64,000 bases of DNA from contig NC_080559.1 of assembly GCF_030253575.1 (NCBI RefSeq), positions 32,421,501 through 32,485,500 on the forward strand, read 5' to 3'. Position 1 is the stretch's first letter, and every line of letters begins with the position of its first letter. Positions 1 through 11,788 of the stretch are shown one piece after another. Under the pieces are notes generated by a model that had not been told where the DNA came from, did not search any database, and was given only the letters and a program-made list of their open reading frames with translations. Position numbers and translations under genes: made by a program. The DNA is from Rhododendron vialii. Its lineage: Eukaryota; Streptophyta; Magnoliopsida; Ericales; Ericaceae.

Positions 1-120
1 GTTCCTAGTCTTTTGTTGCTTTAATTTGGTGGCTCTTTCCCTTATATTGACCCGGACATGTGGTTATGAAAGAAATAAAAACAAATAAATGATACAAGTA
101 CCATATAAGCCGTGAAGATG

Positions 121-220
121 TGTTTTTTTTTTTTTTTTGATAGGCAAAAATTTTATTGAGAAACTTGACGAAGGGTACATTAATTTGGGAGGAGAGGAGA
201 GGGAATCCAACCAAGGGTAT
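121..220 (-). mobile_element. LINE 3' tail (truncated)
   Basis: A run of about 17 T is followed by a 'gataggcaaaaattttatt' type motif. Read on the minus strand this is a short 3' end finishing in poly(A). The same tail style recurs near 5050, 17068 and 42450. No coding part is visible and the inner boundary is unclear, so this is a remnant assigned by its tail only. Confidence 0.4.
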
Positions 221-349
221 AGAATACTCGTCTTCGATTATTGGTCCTTTTAGGTAACCGTGTCAATATCAAAATAAAAATTATGCGTATTCTGGATAGT
301 TGTTTAAATTTTTTGAGACCATTAAAAAAGAACTTTTGAATGATGTAAA

Positions 350-561
350 AAAAAAAACTTCAAGGGATTGATAAAGTGGGCATGGCCGCATGAGAAAGTA
401 ATAAGTATTTGACCATGTGGTCACATGTTCAAATCTCATAGAAAGACCAACCATCCCAAATCTTGAAGCCACTGAGGATTATGTACAGTCGTTACATTCA
501 GAGTCGTGCAATTAGTCGGGGTACGGGCGTAAGCTAGCCCGGATAAATGGTGCAAAAAAAA
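350..561 (+). mobile_element. tRNA-derived SINE
   Basis: The segment has a B-box-like 'gttcaaatctc' near 429, the family tail motif 'attagtcgggg' followed by 'gcgtaagctagcccgg' at about 511-541, and an A-rich end at 553-561. The same tail occurs inverted at 14.03, 21.63, 40.74 and 47.31 kb. The 5' boundary is approximate and no target duplication was found. Confidence 0.45.
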
Positions 562-2570
562 AGAAAGGGAAAAAATGGAAATGGAAAAGAGAGATTGAGA
601 ATGGCAACAGAAGTGTGGGGATCGGATGGGCGAGGTTGTGGCTGTATCTGTCCCGACAGCCTGCGCAAGCATTCAATGCCTTTTGGCAATATTAGGGTGC
701 ATGGTGAAAATTTGCACCCGTACAACTCTTTCAGCAAAGTCTGAATCATCACGTACAAATGCGAATGGACGAACGGCATGTTCAAAACACAGAATGCAAA
801 CTAGCTAGAGATCGAGAAGCCAAAGGCCCAAAATCATGCTATGAACTGATCAGTACATAATTAATATACATGTACCCGTGAGGTGGTGATAGAATCCAAA
901 CTGGTTTGTATTGTGGAGAAGTGTTTACAGGGCATCCCATGCAGAGAGCATTAAGTGCATGTCGGCATTCCCTTTCCCTGTATGGATGGAGAGTCCCGGC
1001 CCCTAGCTACCTCAGCAACCAGACATCTGCATGTCTACCTCAAACTGATTCTTCATGTTTTTCGCATCACATGCAGATGCAAGAGAATTTAATTCATTCA
1101 AGAAGTGAATTTTGAATCCACGATTGAGATCGGGGACATGCAAGAAGCATATATAGTATATTCGAACATAGCTAGGGGTGGTAAAGAGAAATGGTGTGGA
1201 AAGAACTTTTGCAATTCGTCGCAAAAAGGTGATGGCTAGAGTAATTATTTGGTGGTCTTAGGGATCCATCACGGATTCACGGCATCACATGCATGGTGGC
1301 CGATCGATCGAATACACTCCATAGCCACACATTTTGACGAGCAAGGGCGGAAGAATAGTCAAAGTGAGGTGGGCTGTAGCCCAGGGGAACTTAAAATAAA
1401 AAAATTACTGTATGTGTAAAATTTTAGCCCAATGAATTTTAGCCCACCTCATCATTTGATCGTAAGGTTGATTCGTCTTGTTATAACTTTTCCTGTTACC
1501 ACGGCAATTACGGAAATAGCATTCGATCTTGTGGATTGTATGATTATCTATATTGAAAGAAAATTTGTTAAGAATATCGACTCAAATTCGAAATAATTTA
1601 TACTCTTTGAAACAACATAGGACACAACTTTTTTTTTTTTACCATATGGTAGAATGTTAGGAATTAATTATTAGTAGTTACAATGGAAGTCGAGCACTTC
1701 TTCTACCAAAACTCAATCTCAAGACATCCCCCTTGAGAGAGAGAGAGGGAGAGGGAGAGGGCGAGGCCAACCACACTAGGTGGCATTCTTTAACATAAGG
1801 TACAACTTTAATAGTGTACGTTATTTTATACTTTTCTTATCTTTATTTTTGAACATTACGTATTTATGTATAAGTTTGCTAGATATTATTAATTATAAAA
1901 ATCTTTTGAGTTCATATATATAGTCCTTGGGTTAGCCTAGGGCATGGTAGATTCCTGTTTTCGCCCTTGCTGACAAGGTTTATGTATTTAGATTAGAGCC
2001 CACAAGAATCTACGATGTCAAAAGGGGTTGGGATACCGCGTGGTTGATACCTAAAAAGCTCCCAATATGGGTGGGTTCCACACACACTGAGTGTGTAGTG
2101 TGTGTGGACTTCATCCTTATTATGAGTGGGAGTGTGTAGTATGTGCGGATTTCACCCTTATTATGAGTGAAAGTGTGTATTTGGGTGTAGAGGTAGAATA
2201 ATTGCTCCCAAAATCTATCCAAGATACCATATTTAATGTACAAATATCAACCAAAAAACACAAACCCCCTAGAGTTTTTGAACAATTTTAGGGGTTTTGT
2301 CAATATGAATTTCAGTGGATGACAATGCCATGTGTGGATATCATGCATCTTACATTTGGAATCACCATTCGTTTTCAGGGGGAGATTAGTGTGTGGAACT
2401 TATTTAATTTACAGATAGATAGGGTTTTTGTTTTTTCCTACTCAAATAGGGCCGTACGTGTGGTGGCATTCCACACTCTTCTCCTTTTCTTTTCTTCTGT
2501 CTTGTTTTTATTTTATTTTATTATTATTATAATTTTTGTGTCTTTCGGGTTTCAAGAACTGATCACGTGA
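562..2570. other. Intergenic, no gene seen
   Basis: Only short ORFs without family features occur here. The stretch holds AT-rich DNA, a GA-rich tract near 1735-1765 and a short tandem repeat at 2090-2180. It is probably the far upstream region of the GATA gene. Confidence 0.5.
2090..2180. repeat. 41 bp tandem repeat, about 2.3 copies
   Basis: Units starting at 2090 and 2131 share 'agtgtgtagt', a TGTG(T/C)GGA stretch and 'ttattatgagtg'. A partial third unit starts at 2171. The repeat is imperfect and lies about 500 bp upstream of the GATA gene's CT-rich leader. Confidence 0.65.
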
Positions 2571-2647
2571 ATGTCTTTTAGATTTCGATCTCCTCACTGC
2601 ACTCTCTGTCCTTCAAAAGGGTTTTCCCATTCTCTTAATTCCTTAGA

Positions 2648-2650
<3 letters not shown>

Positions 2651-2700
<50 letters not shown>
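2651..2700 (+). repeat. (CT)25 microsatellite in GATA 5' leader
   Basis: An uninterrupted CT dinucleotide run ends two bases before the GATA start codon. Pyrimidine tracts of this kind are common in plant 5' UTRs. An upstream in-frame reading through it gives a poly(Leu-Ser) extension, which is not taken as protein. Confidence 0.9.
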
Positions 2701-2702
<2 letters not shown>

Positions 2703-2705
<3 letters not shown>

Positions 2706-4328
2706 ACTGATGATGACCAAGACTCGTCACTTTCTCCTTTTGCCGTGGATCAGCATGATCAACTCAACAGCAGCACTGCAAAATCTCAAGCTTGCTTATC
2801 TTCCTCTCACTCTAGTCATTTTTTCACCTACCCAATCCAAGATCAAGGAGGATTTTGTCATAGGGAGATCATACCCCAACTAAATTATAAACAGGTACGA
2901 GTTTTTTTCCTTATCACTAAGAGAAATGATCCACTCCAGTATTTATTTCATGTTCTTACTTATTTTCTAATATCGAATTGTAAGTACATATATAGCATAC
3001 CTATATTTTTTTAATATGGTTTTTTTGGACAATAATTTGGATACATAATTTTAACCCAGAATGATGTGGTGATTTTTTGTATTCGCAATCTCAAACAAAA
3101 ATACTCATCATTATCTATGGCTATGCGATTTCTAAAAATGTCGCTGTCAAATCTTTCTGTATAATTTTGTTGCAATCTTTTTCCCTCATTGGCTACCTTC
3201 TCTTTTCGGTAATGGGAGAATCAACTTGCGGGTGGATATATCGATCTCGTGTTTTTTTCTATGCATTTTCCTCTCTCTTGATGAGATGATCGTGGGGTTA
3301 CTTTCTTGATTTTAGGCTGCTAATTTAGCTTCGGGAGGATCAAACCATCATCAAACACCGGAAGGTGAGAGTGATCGCCGCGTGAAACCATCCTTATGGA
3401 AGAAAGAAAATGGATCTCGTGAGAATCAAAGTGATGACCACAACGGTCCGATCGAGTGGATGCCTACAAAGAAAAGGCTGATCCTCAAGATGATGGAGCC
3501 GGCGGACCCGTGTCGACCCGGAAGAGATGATCAAACGCCAACCAACGCCCAACTTATCAAGTTTGAAGATCAGAAATATTTGCAAGCTGCTAGTTCATCT
3601 TCTTTGGAAAGTACTAAACATGGCAGCAACTCAATTAGGGTTTGCTCGGATTGTAATACTACCAAGACCCCTCTATGGAGAAGTGGACCTAGAGGCCCTA
3701 AGGTAAACCATAATCCTCAATATGTATGTCTCTAAACTTCTATCATCTGTGTCTTTCTATAAGACCCCCATTTGTAGCTAGAATTGCGGAGAGGCCTTTG
3801 GCCCAACGGTATCAAAAGTGCACTTAGGTGCAAGGGCCTGCAAATGGCCCGAACATGACCGTCAAGTCTTTTAAAGGGACCGGAGAGGATCCTATTCCAT
3901 TCCTTAATTGTATGGCTCTTCGATCTCCAAGAAATTAGTTTACCAATTCTCATAAACCGTATACGGTGGTGCAGTCACTCTGCAACGCTTGCGGAATCCG
4001 GCAAAGGAAGGCGAGGAGGGCCATGGCAGCCGCTGCCGCGGCAGCAGCAAATGGCACTACAACTCTTGAGGCTGAGACTTCACCAACAAAGAGTACTGAA
4101 GTGCAACTCAAAGATAAGAGAGCCACCAATATTGATGGTTATATCACAAAGTACAAGAAAAGGTCCAAAATTTCCACCACCACCACCACATCTCACGGGA
4201 AAAAGAAGAAGATATGCTTTGAGGAGTTCTTGAGCAATAATTTGGCATTTCACAGAGTTTTTCCACAAGATGAGAAGGAAGCGGCTATCCTCTTAATGGC
4301 TCTATCTTGTGACCTTGTTCATGGTTGA
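2703..4328 (+). CDS. B-class GATA transcription factor with LLM domain (GNC/GNL, GATA21/22 type)
   Basis: There are three exons: 2703-2894, 3316-3702 and 3975-4328. Both introns are phase 0 GT-AG, and the predicted protein is 310 aa. The zinc finger is split by intron 2: CSDC (C174, C177) ends exon 2 and LCNAC (C196, C199) opens exon 3. This gives the C-x2-C-x18-C-x2-C spacing of plant GATA factors, followed by the basic tail GIRQRKARR. An Ala run follows the finger (about 211-218), and ILLMALS near the C-terminus is the LLM signature of B-GATAs. Basic patches (KKRL, KKRSK, KKKK) suggest nuclear targeting. Family knowledge: LLM B-GATAs act downstream of light, cytokinin and gibberellin to control greening, chloroplast development and nitrogen response. 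The start is the first ATG after the CT tract. Which of GATA21 or GATA22 it matches was not resolved. Confidence 0.93.
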
Positions 4329-5797
4329 GAATTTCCATTACTCCTTGTGAGTTTATGGAAATTATATATGTTTGTAAATCAATTTTTTTTTCTTGGGTTT
4401 TCTCAGAAGAGGGACCAGAGGATGTTTGTGTGTGAGAGAGAGATGCCAAAAAATTCAATAAGTTAGAACAGAAATAAGTTTGGGATCAGCTCATAGCCTG
4501 AGGGGAGGAGTACTTTGATAATTAGTTATGTGGATTTGAACAGGGTGATAATCAGATCGAAAATGCATGGATCTCTTGTTCACCGATCTATCATGTTATG
4601 TGAGTTTCGATATGCGCGTAGGCTAGTTCGGGCACTTAAATTATTAAATAAAAAAATCGTGTTATATATGCGAGTTTCCAAGAAAAAAAAAATTGTTGAT
4701 TTATTTTTCTCTCTATACGCTTTTGATCTTCGAATTGTAGGCTTCAAATGTGTCAATGTTTGTGTAGTATTTACAAGTCATTGAAGATCACTCCACAAAA
4801 ATATTCGGATTATTATGTTCGATCTATTCATCTCAAACCAAAATAATGTAGCTGAATACAAAACTTTTACTGTCACAAATTTTTACTATAATTTAAATTA
4901 ACTCTATTTGTCTATCGTTTTCACATCGATCGATCACAATGCTATCTTGTTCGCGTACAAGTATCGGAGCCACATTTTTTACGGAAGTTCTTTCTGACAA
5001 ATCGAGACAAAAAGAAAGGACCAAATATTTCTGCTTTTATTTATTTTATTTTTTTTGAATGGCGAAGAAAATTCCATCTCCAAAAATAGAATATATCAAC
5101 ACACAATAGGAGAGAAGAAATCCGGGGCTATGTCTAAAATTGGTTCATGATCAAATCATGATGCTGATGATTCATGTTGTGCAGCAGCTTTTCTTCTTGG
5201 AGTAGTTCCGATCAGACATGGACTAAACTCTAAAGTATAGGACTTTATGTCCATACATAAGGGGGATCTTTTTCTCCTTTTGATGTTCACTGGACCAATT
5301 TACGCGCATCTTAATTAATTCGGAATCTTAAAGTTAACGATCAGGCCGCAAACTTCCAGTAGCCCCAAAATTTGAAATATTTAATTTCCATAGAATTCGA
5401 GACATATGCGATTTCTAGGACAATTATACTTATTAGTTTTCTCATACTACTTGGGTACCCATTGGGGTTAAGGCCATCCTTGAGGCTAGAACATCACACG
5501 GAATTCATATACTTCTTTGTGAGCTTTACGTAAATTTAAGCTAGTGAAGGAAGTTGGGACACCAAGAAGCGGTGCTCGACCAACCCTAATAATTTTTTGG
5601 CTTGGTTGGCTGGTGTTTGGGGCAAACAAGTTGCGAGACAACTAGATCTAGTTTTCTTGTTCAGCCAACCCGAGTCTCGTAATTTTATTTTTATTTTTTA
5701 AAACACACACACAGAGTCTTGTTCTGACCAGTAATTCATCACATCGAGGTGTTTTTGTATAAAATTAATTTTCACCTCAGTTTTTTTTTTCTTTTTG
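4329..5797. other. Intergenic with retroelement scraps
   Basis: A SINE-like tail ('gcgcgtaggctagttcgggc') is at about 4614-4633. A LINE-type poly(T) tail with 'gaatggcgaagaaaatt' begins near 5048 (minus strand). A 3' SINE part in minus orientation lies at about 5300-5412. No gene is seen. Confidence 0.4.
5300..5412 (-). mobile_element. SINE fragment (same family)
   Basis: It carries the inverted family motifs 'gcgcatcttaattaattcgg' and 'agccccaaaatttg', then a degenerate inverted B box ('gaattcgagacatatgcga'). The copy is diverged and its ends are not sharp. Confidence 0.4.
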
Positions 5798-6178
5798 TAA
5801 AATCTTATTCGATGGTTTTTCGACTTTAGCTTTTACAATAGTCACTTTTTTATCACTATCTATTTAACTTACGACAACTCGACAAGCATTCACTTCGCCT
5901 CATAGTAAAATCTTGAAAATGTTAAGTATTGTATTACAGCTTGTAGGATCCTCGTATCCCATTATGAGGAAATAGATCTAAATTCCTCTCTAATGATCAA
6001 AATAAATAAATCTAAATTCCTATCTTGCCCGTGAATCTTATTCTTCTTGAAATTATTCGGAGTTTTTGTACATGTGTGTGTGTTTGTAATTGTGATATTT
6101 TGATCTTCATTTTGATATAGTAATTAACTGAATTGGCTTCTTTGTATTATGCAACATATAATGGAGAATTTGAACAAG
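5798..6178 (+). repeat. Direct repeat A flanking the truncated gene copy
   Basis: It matches 8838-9158 in order and orientation. Shared blocks include 'taaaatctta', 'ttttacaat', 'cttgcccgtg', 'atcttattcttcttgaaatt' and 'agtaattaactga'. Copy A has a small internal duplication ('aaataaatctaaattcct'). It may be an unclassified element or part of the duplication that made the truncated gene. Confidence 0.8.
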
Positions 6179-7182
6179 AACCGTGGGTACGCTTACAATT
6201 ATTTGATTAATTGGAAAAAAAAAAATCCGTTGTTTACTGTGTACATAATTGTTTTTGTTTGTGTTGCTTCTTTTCTTATGGTTGTCATAAAATTGTGTAG
6301 CTATTTTTTTTGTCCCAAAAGTGCTAGTGCCAAACATAAAACACACACAGATGCACACTCACACACGAGGATCCCCTGTAGTGACCATTCGGGCTGTCTT
6401 TTTACACAATTGATGGTTCAGATTTACAGAAGCACTCTTGCCGGTAAGAGTTAGTGACAAACAATCTAATCCATTGATTGTGGAAATGGACAGCTCAGAT
6501 GATGCACTACAGGGTTGATCGCTACAGAAACCCCGCTTCCCACATACACCGAGGGACTCACAGACAGACCCCGGGTCCCTGTAGCTAGCATCCAGTTGGG
6601 ACAAGCAAAAGTCAAAAAATAGACAAAAAAATTTGAAACGGAGGGAGTAGTTTTTAAGACAACTCAAATAAGGCTTAAAGATTAGAATAGTGTAGATTAT
6701 GATTAACGAATGACAAAAAAAAAAAAAAGCCTTAGAAGATTATTTTTAAGAAGTCTACACTATTAAAAAGAAAAAGAAAAGAGAAGGTAAAATAATTAAG
6801 AAGAAAAGCTTTATAAAAGTCAAAGAATTTTGTTTCATTTTGTTGTTCTCTAACTCTTCCCTTCCTTTCTACAAGAACCAAACAATGCCTAAAGGTACAC
6901 CAGAGACCTCCCAAGGAAGGCTGAAGGCATTGTTGGATGGACTGGGCTCCCATTCCCTTCGGTCTTGTCCATTTTGGGCCAACGGCTCACCAACGATAGT
7001 CAAAATCGTTTATTTTTTAGACCACGCCAAAAACTTCGAACACTCAAACATAAATGGGTGGATCGCTCTCCCAAGTTGGATCACTTCGCAACAAATCTCG
7101 GAGTGACTTGTCAATCAAGTCAAAGATAGCAAAAGAACTAGTATAGGGACGTCAAAGAGCAAAATCAAAAGTCGAAAAGAGA
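6179..7182. other. Upstream region of truncated gene copy
   Basis: From about 6650 the DNA resembles the region upstream of the full copy (12.87-13.5 kb), for example 'cctcccaaggaaggct' in both. This places the left edge of the duplicated unit near 6650. No other gene is seen. Confidence 0.5.
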
Positions 7183-8822
7183 ATGGAAGGATCGCTCGCT
7201 CGACGTTACGAAAAAGTCGTTTGGCGTACTCTCGTTATTTCCAATCTTGCCCTTGGAGGTCTCTCTCTCTTTCTCTGTACTGTGTGTGATTTTTCTAACA
7301 TATAATGCAGATACAGATATATATGCGTGAAAACGGTAAACCTGTTTGGGTTTTACATCATATCATAGATTGAAATGTGAACTGGGTAGGCGAATCTTGA
7401 ATTTGAGTTTGAAATTGACTTGGGTTTTGTGCTTTTCTATTGGTTAGAGGGAGTGCACAGTTTGGGGCACTACATGTTTGATGAAATGTCTGAGACATTG
7501 GGTTTAAGCTTGTTTTTTGATTGGTGATGAGGCCCTGTGGTTGTTATGAAATACCAATATACTGAGCAACGGTCTCTAGGCTATTAGAAGAGGTTTATTC
7601 CGAATTTCCAGTATCTTGAGTTGTTGCTTGGTGAATTGTTTTGTTCCTGAAGGATTTGCATAGCATGATGTGCAAGTTTGTGGAGTGTTTTCACTTTTTC
7701 TTAATTGTTTGCAGAGCATATGACAAAGTTTTTGTAGATTTTTGGTGTTTAAAAACGAGGGTACTCTTTGTGCTGTTAGAATTAAGAAGTTACTTACATG
7801 TGCTCACAAAATGCGTTGTTAATATTGTTCTTGGGATCTATGGTCATAAAAAACTGGACAGAGGACATTCTCATAACTTGATGAGGTTAGCCGTGCGTGT
7901 GAGAGACATTGCTCGCGGAGAAGGAACTTGCACATAGGCAGAGTTCTATTGAGAAAACTTATTAAGTGGGAAGTTTGAGAGCTATCTTAAATTCCTAGCT
8001 TGTTTAAAGAGCTTATAGCTAGTGTTGATTCCAGGAATAAAATGACAAGCTAGTAGTCATCCTATGTCCCTTCAGTCTTACTAATCCTTTAATGTCGGTT
8101 AATAGTATCATGTTTTGAGCTGGTTTGGTGGATAAAAGCTAATCCATTATTGACGGTTTGTGGTAAGCCTTTGTTGAGTGATTTTCAGGTACTTCTTCGG
8201 CAAATACTTCGGCCTGCGTTTACTTCATCAATGAACTTGTGTCTTCTTTATTTCTAAAGGCTACCCGTTTCTAATGATTTGTGTCATCATTGTTCTTGTC
8301 TTGGTGTGCTAGGGGATAGTTGGTAGAAAGGTATATGATTCCCACTTAAGGAAAGCTTTCTCCTTTCAAAGTAGTTAATGATCATGTTTTGGTAGAAGAG
8401 AATAATTAGAAGTATAGATTCTGTGATCCCAAATACTTCTATCTAGATTTGCAGGAGTTCAAATAGATCCTTATGTGTGTATGCACTAGTATTATGAACT
8501 CAAAGGAATATGCTCCATTAGATGTTTTGGTCTTGGGATCATCTTCCTTCCTAGTTTTTTCGGTACCTTTTATATTCAGCGGTTACAGAGTTAACAAAAC
8601 TATGAATTCTTCAATTCAACCTCTTGACAGTAACCCCTACCTTAGTTTTGATATTTTGCAGCCTATATGCTTGCAAGGGCAAGCAAGAAAGATACAGCTT
8701 CAGAGAAAAGGAAAGCTAGAGCCAAGCAGCCCTCCACTCCAGTTGTGACTACTGCCACTTCTGTTCCTGAGGAACCATTCTTCTCTCCTCCAATCATTGA
8801 GCCTGTTTCTGACTCTAGCTAA
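7183..8822 (+). CDS. Truncated paralogue of the 13.6-15.7 kb gene
   Basis: There are two exons, 7183-7258 and 8662-8822, with one phase 1 GT-AG intron, giving a 78 aa product with an intact reading frame. Exon 1 encodes SLARRYEKVVWRT and a hydrophobic stretch; exon 2 continues YMLARASKK to PPIIEPV. After that shared point (about 8812) the sequence leaves its paralogue and stops within four codons. It therefore lacks the last ~55 residues, including the motif EPIPEDQQRELFKWILEEK. It also lacks the proline-rich start of the other copy. The breakpoint is followed within about 30 bp by direct repeat B. It may be a decaying duplicate or a short membrane-anchored form. Function is unknown. The intron parallels that of the full copy closely. 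Confidence 0.55.
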
Positions 8823-8837
8823 GGAAAAGTTGATAGC

Positions 8838-9158
8838 ATAAAATCTTATTTGATGTTTTTGACTTCCACTTTTACAATAATCACTTTTTATCGGTATCTA
8901 ACTTGCGACAAGCACTCACTTCACCACTAAATAGAAACTCTTGAAATCCTTATTCCTTAGGATCCCTGCATCTCATCATGAGGAAATGGGTGTAAATTCC
9001 TCTCTTGCCCGTGGATCTTATTCTTCTTGAAATTATTTGGATTTTTTTTGTGCGTGCAAAACTGTGATATTGGTATATTTGATCTTCAATTTGATAGTAA
9101 TTAACTGATTTAATTGGCTTCTTTTTATTATGCTACATAGAATAGAGAATTTGCACTA
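8838..9158 (+). repeat. Direct repeat B, at the truncation point
   Basis: It is the counterpart of 5798-6178 and begins about 26 bp after the point where the truncated gene copy loses homology to its paralogue. It ends near 'agaatttg', also present in copy A. The full-length gene has no such repeat after it. Confidence 0.8.
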
Positions 9159-9336
9159 GTGCACTGTGATTATGTTTGCCTTTGTGTGTGTAAAGCTGTA
9201 TATGGTTTTAGAACTTCATTGATGCGAGGGACACAACACTTCACCACAACACCAAGACACCAACCACACCTACCAACATGGCACTGCATGATTGGTAATG
9301 GGAGATTAACCATTTTGAAACTACCAATAATGCTAC

Positions 9337-9456
9337 AACCACAAATATTTTCACACACAAACTCTCTCACATTAAGTGTGGCGCCCGCACACCTAGCATA
9401 TGTGCGGTGTGTGTTGGCCCCATACTTTATGTGAGAGAGTTTGTGTATTTGTGGTT
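9337..9456. mobile_element. Foldback MITE
   Basis: The left arm 'aaccacaaata' plus 'cacacaaactctctcacat' is mirrored by 'atgtgagagagtttgtg' plus 'tatttgtggtt'. The inner loop repeats GTGTG/CACAC motifs. TA lies near both ends, which would fit a Tc1/mariner-like element, but the superfamily is not certain. Confidence 0.6.
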
Positions 9457-10064
9457 CTAGACTTATTGTACGGGTGTGGTTGGTGTTGCGGTGGAGTTTT
9501 AGTGTCACAAGACACTAGTAGAACTTTTGCTTTCTTTTTTTGTTTGGGTCAAACGGAAATTCATGCATTAAAAAAAGACGAACATAAACGTCATTAGCCA
9601 GAAGTTCGGCATACAAAGATCATAAGGCGACAAAAAGGCTACAAAGCCGTAGACCTAAGTCCGGAGATGGCCAACACCCATGGCGTCTGCCAGGGCGAAT
9701 TCCCTAGCTGCAAAAGGAATGGAGCTAGTTACAATCAAATCATCTTCTTGTTGCGAGCCAAGTCTTGCAAGACAGTCTGCAGTCTGATTTGCTTGTCGGT
9801 AGATGTGGGTTATAATTGAATTTGTTCCACCGGCAAGTCTTCTCACTTCCTCAATAATGTGGCGTTGTGGGTGTGTCACGCTTTCGATTTTCAACATAAA
9901 TAAATAATCCATTTGAATAAAAGATCCTTGCTTAACATAAATATTACCCAAAAGATTTTCCAACAGTTTTACAAACGAGTCCCCAAGTTTAAGTAATTAC
10001 AATTTTGGCACTACGGCCCAAATCAACTTAAATACAAGTACGAACTTGTTTAAGATATTACATA

Positions 10065-10333
10065 CTCCCTCCGTCCCTTTTTAAGTGTCATGCTTCGTAA
10101 CTCCAACTTATTAAAAAGACATTATCATTATACCTTTCACATCAACTTTTTCCTCCATTTTCCCTACTTACCATCATCATTACACTTTTACTCACTAACT
10201 TTTCAAAATGGAATTTACTTTTAGGAGCAAAATAGAAAATTCACCAACTTTACCCACTAACTTTACAAAATGGACACTTATTAAGGGACAGCCCAAAATG
10301 GAATACTGGACTATAAAATAGGGACGGAGGGAG
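10065..10333. mobile_element. Stowaway-like MITE
   Basis: Terminal inverted repeats CTCCCTCCGTCCC / GGGACGGAGGGAG are flanked by TA on both sides (10063-10064 and 10334-10335). It is 269 bp and non-coding. This is the classic Stowaway (Tc1/mariner) signature. It lies within the solo LTR and is therefore the youngest layer of the nest. Confidence 0.92.
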
Positions 10334-11763
10334 TACTTTATAATCAAGAGGAATTTAAGTACAATTAGTTACAAACTCATCTTTGTCAAAAGAAAGCCAA
10401 TACAAAATGTTTAAGTAACTAAAACGGAATTAGCTCCCAAAAATCTTCGTGCCCAAGCACACGAATGCATACAGTCTATTGTCCAGCATTTTGTCCTGAA
10501 AGAAAGATTATGTTGAGCTACACTAGCCCAGTAGGAAAATCTTTACCGATTTCATATGTACACACGATGAAATGTGCAGATGAAATGAAGACAAGAAGTA
10601 TGGCTTAATCAATAGATAACAATTGATTCAAAGGCTTTCCAATGTTCAATAATATCATCCTAACACATGCCCATAGCTCAATGTACCACCAAGTTCACAC
10701 AAAGTTAAACAACTCAAGTAACCTCAACGCAACTCACTATTGTCAATCACCTCCATCGGTATTTCCACCCCTTGTGCTACCGTATAACACCACGGGGATT
10801 ACCGTGTTACCACTCCTTGCGTCACGGTGATCCCTAACAACTCTGGTCACCGTATTACCACCCCTTGCGTTACGAGACTTCTTAATCCAACTTCCGACTC
10901 ACATACCTACCTTCATACTCAACACGCAAACTAAGACATTACACTAGTCACAAGTTCACGTGAAACGTCATATGATATGCCAACAACGCCATAATCATGC
11001 CACTAACATCATCAAGTAATCGATTAACCAGCATAACGTATTTTAACAAAGCTTTTATCACAACAATCCTTATTCGATCTTTACTAACGGAGTCTAATGA
11101 ATTATGGTTAGCAACGATTAATCATAGAAGGTCAATTGAGCATGTGAGAAAGGTTAAAAGATGTTCGAAAGGGGCTTAGGGACAATTGGAGCTCAATACG
11201 ATCTACGAGGCACCAAAACAACACAAGCTGTCCAGAAAAGGGAGGGGTATTGATACCCCTAATATGGGTATCAATACCAGGCTGCTGAATTTCCAGAAAC
11301 AAAAGGGATATCAATACCCCTTATTTAGGTATCAATACCACGCAGATTCAAGGCGATTTTCTGCAGTTTTGACAAACTTTCGAAGCACCAAAGGGGAACG
11401 ATCCACACACCAAATCAACATATATACACATAGAAGAGGTAAAAAAGTCTCTACCTCGTAACAATGGCCGAGATTCAAACGATTTGGTCGAGCCCTAGCC
11501 TCCCCAAACTCCGAAATCGACGAGAGCTTCCCTCCAAGCTTGACCCACGAAATGTTAAGCTCGAGCACGCGATTGGAAGGCCAGAGGGAGGTTGATCCTT
11601 AAGGTTCTTAAGGTATTTGAGGAGTTTTTGAGTGAGAGGAGAAGAGAGAGAAGATCGGTGGAGAGAGAGGGAGAGAACGGATGAGAGAGAGAGATATATA
11701 TATATGGAGATCTATAATCTCCTACACACCCACCCACTCTATTTATACTCTCATATCTTTATA

Positions 11764-11788
11764 TCACACTCACACTCACACTCACACT
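11764..11788. repeat. (CACTCA)4 minisatellite
   Basis: A short hexamer array inside the solo LTR, near its TATA-like motif. Confidence 0.7.

Noticed and set aside
2651-2700. CRISPR-like or other regular arrays
   Set aside because: All regular arrays seen are simple dinucleotide or minisatellite repeats; there are no spaced unique units.
2571-2702. In-frame N-terminal extension of the GATA factor through the CT tract
   Set aside because: It encodes poly(Leu-Ser) from a microsatellite and starts in leader-like sequence; the ATG at 2703 begins the likely protein.
4480-4660. Possible extra full SINE copy after the GATA gene
   Set aside because: Only the tail motif near 4614-4633 is convincing; head boxes and target duplication were not found, so it is mentioned only as a scrap.
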